A DNA stretch of 64,000 bases from Corynebacterium sp. P3-F1 (GTDB lineage Bacteria; Actinomycetota; Actinomycetes; Mycobacteriales; Mycobacteriaceae): assembly GCF_030503635.1 (NCBI RefSeq), contig NZ_CP129965.1, positions 1,984,001-2,048,000 of the forward strand, written 5' to 3'. Below are positions 62,172 through 64,000 of the stretch, one piece after another. Each line of letters begins with the position of its first letter. Within the stretch, counting starts at the first letter, position 1. A program made the position numbers and the translations under genes. Under the pieces are notes generated by a model, which saw only the letters and a list, made by a program, of their open reading frames with translations, ran no database searches and was not told where the DNA came from.

Positions 62172-63101
62172 CTACACCCGGTTCCGAACCACCGGAGTGG
62201 CGCTGTGGGGTTCGTGCGTGATGGACCAGTCGGACTGCTCGGTGATGGTGCGGGCGGGAACGTAGGTCTTCTCGCTCGGATTGCGGGTGTCGTAGACGAT
62301 GGTTCCGGGTTCCAGGATGACGCCGGGGCCGAGCTCGCACCGGTCGCCGACGTTCAGGTCGATGAGCCCGGCGGAGGGCCGGATGGCGCAGTCCTCACCG
62401 ATGCGGATGGGGGTGCGGTTGTGGCCGTTGGTGTTCTCCGCCAAGACGAAGGCGGACAGGCCGATGTCGCTCCCGGCGCCGACGACGCAGGAGGAGAAGA
62501 GCCGCCCCTCCACCCGGGCGGGGCCGAGCGTGCCAGCGTTATACGACACTGACCCTTCCCGGTACACGCTTGTCCCCTCCGCCAGATAGGCACCCAGCCG
62601 GACGCGCTCCGCCTCTGCGATGGTGATACCGGTGGGCACGACGTAGTCCACCATGCGGGGGAGCCGCTCGATGCCGTAAACGTGGATCGTTCCGCGGGCG
62701 CGGAGGTTGGTGCGCACGTACTCGAAGTCGTCGGGCAGGCACGGCCCCTTGTTCGTCCACGCCACAGGAACAAGGTGGTCGAGGACATCCGTCATGTTGA
62801 TTTCTAGTGGCTTCACCTTGCGGTGGGAGAGCAAGTGCAACCGCAGGTAGACGTCGTGCGCGTCGATCGCCGGGGCGGACAGGTCGGCGATTTCGGTGCG
62901 CACCGGCACCACCTCCACGTGCCGGTCCCTGTCCATGCCGATCAAATTGAGCAGCCGGGGTGAAAGCTCGTTGGCGCTGACGCGGCGGGTGAGGGGGTGG
63001 GTGATGTCGTCGACAAGCTGAACGCTCGGGTACCAGCTGTCCAAGACGGTGCCGTCGGCGGCGATGTTGGCGATTCCTGTGGCGCGTGCTCCTTGGGGCA
63101 T
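62172..63101 (-). CDS. Second DapD-like N-succinyltransferase
   Basis: This 309-residue paralogue of the dapD product starts MPQGARATGIANIAADGTVL at 63101. It shares the characteristic blocks [40 protein letters not shown] and the hexapeptide helix (YLAEGTSVYREGSVSYNAGT). The two differ substantially, especially in the last third, so this is an old duplication. Corynebacteria often keep both; which supplies most of the lysine flux cannot be told. Confidence 0.88.
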   Translation of the reverse strand: MPQGARATGIANIAADGTVLDSWYPSVQLVDDITHPLTRRVSANELSPRLLNLIGMDRDRHVEVVPVRTEIADLSAPAIDAHDVYLRLHLLSHRKVKPLEINMTDVLDHLVPVAWTNKGPCLPDDFEYVRTNLRARGTIHVYGIERLPRMVDYVVPTGITIAEAERVRLGAYLAEGTSVYREGSVSYNAGTLGPARVEGRLFSSCVVGAGSDIGLSAFVLAENTNGHNRTPIRIGEDCAIRPSAGLIDLNVGDRCELGPGVILEPGTIVYDTRNPSEKTYVPARTITEQSDWSITHEPHSATPVVRNRV

Positions 63102-63143
63102 GGCTGTATCGTACGTTGTTGTCCGGCAGGTAGGATCGCACAC

Positions 63144-64000
63144 GTGAATTCCGCAGCTGACACCCCCGCACACCTGGATCTTTTCGCCGATCCGGTCGAG
63201 CTGACCAAGGCGTTGATCGACATTCCGTCGCCGTCGCACGAGGAGGAGGCGATTGCTGACGCGATCCAGTCCGCCCTCGACGCGCTCGACGGAGTGGAGG
63301 TGATCCGCCGCGGCAACACCGTCGTCGCGCGCACCCACCGCGGTCTGGATGAGCGGATCGTGCTTGCCGGGCACATCGATACCGTGCCCATCGCCGATAA
63401 CGTCCCGCACCACGTCGAAGGCGACATTCTCTGGGGCTGCGGCTCCGTGGACATGAAGTCCGGCATGGCCTGCTACCTCCACGCGTTCGCCACTCTGTGC
63501 AACTCCGCCGAGCTGGCCTTCGACCTCACGCTCATTTGCTACGAGGCGGAGGAAGTCGCCGCGACCTATAACGGGCTCGCGCACCTCGAGCAGGACGCAC
63601 CGGAGCTGCTGCAAGGCTCGCTGGCGCTCCTCGGTGAACCGTCCGGCGGCATCATCGAGGCCGGGTGCCAGGGCAGCATCCGCGTGAACGTAACCGCGCA
63701 CGGCACCCGGGCGCACTCCGCGCGCGCGTGGCTCGGGCACAACGCCGCGCACGACCTCGCCGGAGTGCTCACCCGCGTCGCCGCGTACGAGCCGCGCACG
63801 GTCACCATCGCCGGCTGCAAGTACCGCGAAGGCCTCAATGTCGTCGGTTTGTCCGGGGGAGTAGCCACCAACACGCTTCCCGACGAAGCCTCGTTGACCG
63901 TCAACTTCCGCTTCGCCCCCGACCGCAGCCTCGCCGACGCCAAACAGCACCTCGAGAACACGTTGGCACTCGAAGACGGGCTCGAATTGCTTTACGACGA
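63144..64000 (+). CDS. dapE: Succinyl-diaminopimelate desuccinylase, partial
   Basis: At least 285 residues of DapE, a zinc peptidase-like hydrolase, are present from a GTG at 63144. Metal-binding motifs: GHIDTVP (~75), GCGSVDMKSGMA (~100, with Asp as ligand) and catalytic Glu in YEAEEVAATYNG (~135). HGTRAHSAR and the dimerisation strand region follow. The gene runs off the window's right end. It is divergent from the second dapD. Confidence 0.92.
   Translation, partial: MNSAADTPAHLDLFADPVELTKALIDIPSPSHEEEAIADAIQSALDALDGVEVIRRGNTVVARTHRGLDERIVLAGHIDTVPIADNVPHHVEGDILWGCGSVDMKSGMACYLHAFATLCNSAELAFDLTLICYEAEEVAATYNGLAHLEQDAPELLQGSLALLGEPSGGIIEAGCQGSIRVNVTAHGTRAHSARAWLGHNAAHDLAGVLTRVAAYEPRTVTIAGCKYREGLNVVGLSGGVATNTLPDEASLTVNFRFAPDRSLADAKQHLENTLALEDGLELLYD

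Noticed and set aside
1..64000. tRNA or rRNA gene serving as the island's attachment site
   Set aside because: No tRNA- or rRNA-like sequence was seen at either island edge or elsewhere; serine integrases commonly use other targets.

Overview
The window is a high-GC actinobacterial chromosome segment, almost certainly from a Corynebacterium. The evidence is a mycothiol gene (mshB), the typA-lpqW-mshB-ferredoxin-dapC order shared with mycobacteria, a Ku/LigD end-joining pair, twin dapD genes, and an erm(X) resistance gene typical of skin corynebacteria. The species cannot be fixed from sequence alone. No tRNA or rRNA gene was seen.

Layout. 1-9605 is core: the 5' end of fumC, glpX, a DUF4245 protein, xseB/xseA, ispH, a DUF6542 membrane protein, rmuC, an AI-2E family transporter and ychF. 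From about 9.6 to 27.9 kb lies an accessory island, starting 20 bp after ychF with a large serine integrase. It carries a complete lactococcin-972-type bacteriocin operon (precursor, 7-TM membrane protein, ABC ATPase), an IS3 end joined to a 5'-truncated DUF262/HNH nuclease, a small serine recombinase, a DUF4192 protein, a 47-aa protein and an SSB, a dead Tn3-type resolvase, a 181-aa orphan, and two IS6-family copies (one dead, one intact) flanking a pentapeptide-repeat protein. Beyond these come a 1.5-kb gene-free block packed with hairpins, a small acidic protein, an excisionase-like HTH protein, a 367-bp tandem repeat rich in TTTCGTA motifs, erm(X) with its leader peptide, and a fragment of an MmeI-like DNA methylase.

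The core resumes at 27.9 kb: a VWA/AAA+ chelatase-like pair, a histidine phosphatase and SCO1664-family pair, DUF488, a flavoprotein, DUF1707, DUF1275, a lipoprotein, an AlkC/AlkD-like protein and a DJ-1/PfpI protein. Divergent ku and ligD follow, then a YhgE/Pip membrane protein, an SDR, an MFS drug exporter, a cupin and several conserved hypotheticals. From 52 kb comes the conserved block typA, lpqW, mshB, a small membrane protein, ferredoxin and dapC, then gtrA, dapD, an amino-acid permease, a second dapD and dapE (cut by the window end). dapC, dapD and dapE form the succinylase branch of diaminopimelate/lysine synthesis.

The least explained part is the island's non-coding DNA. Perfect or near-perfect hairpins sit in front of several island genes, in at least two cases enclosing the Shine-Dalgarno sequence. 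They culminate in the array at 22.1-23.6 kb, followed by the TTTCGTA repeat block. These could be replication, transfer or partition sites, or a large structured RNA; the sequence alone does not decide.
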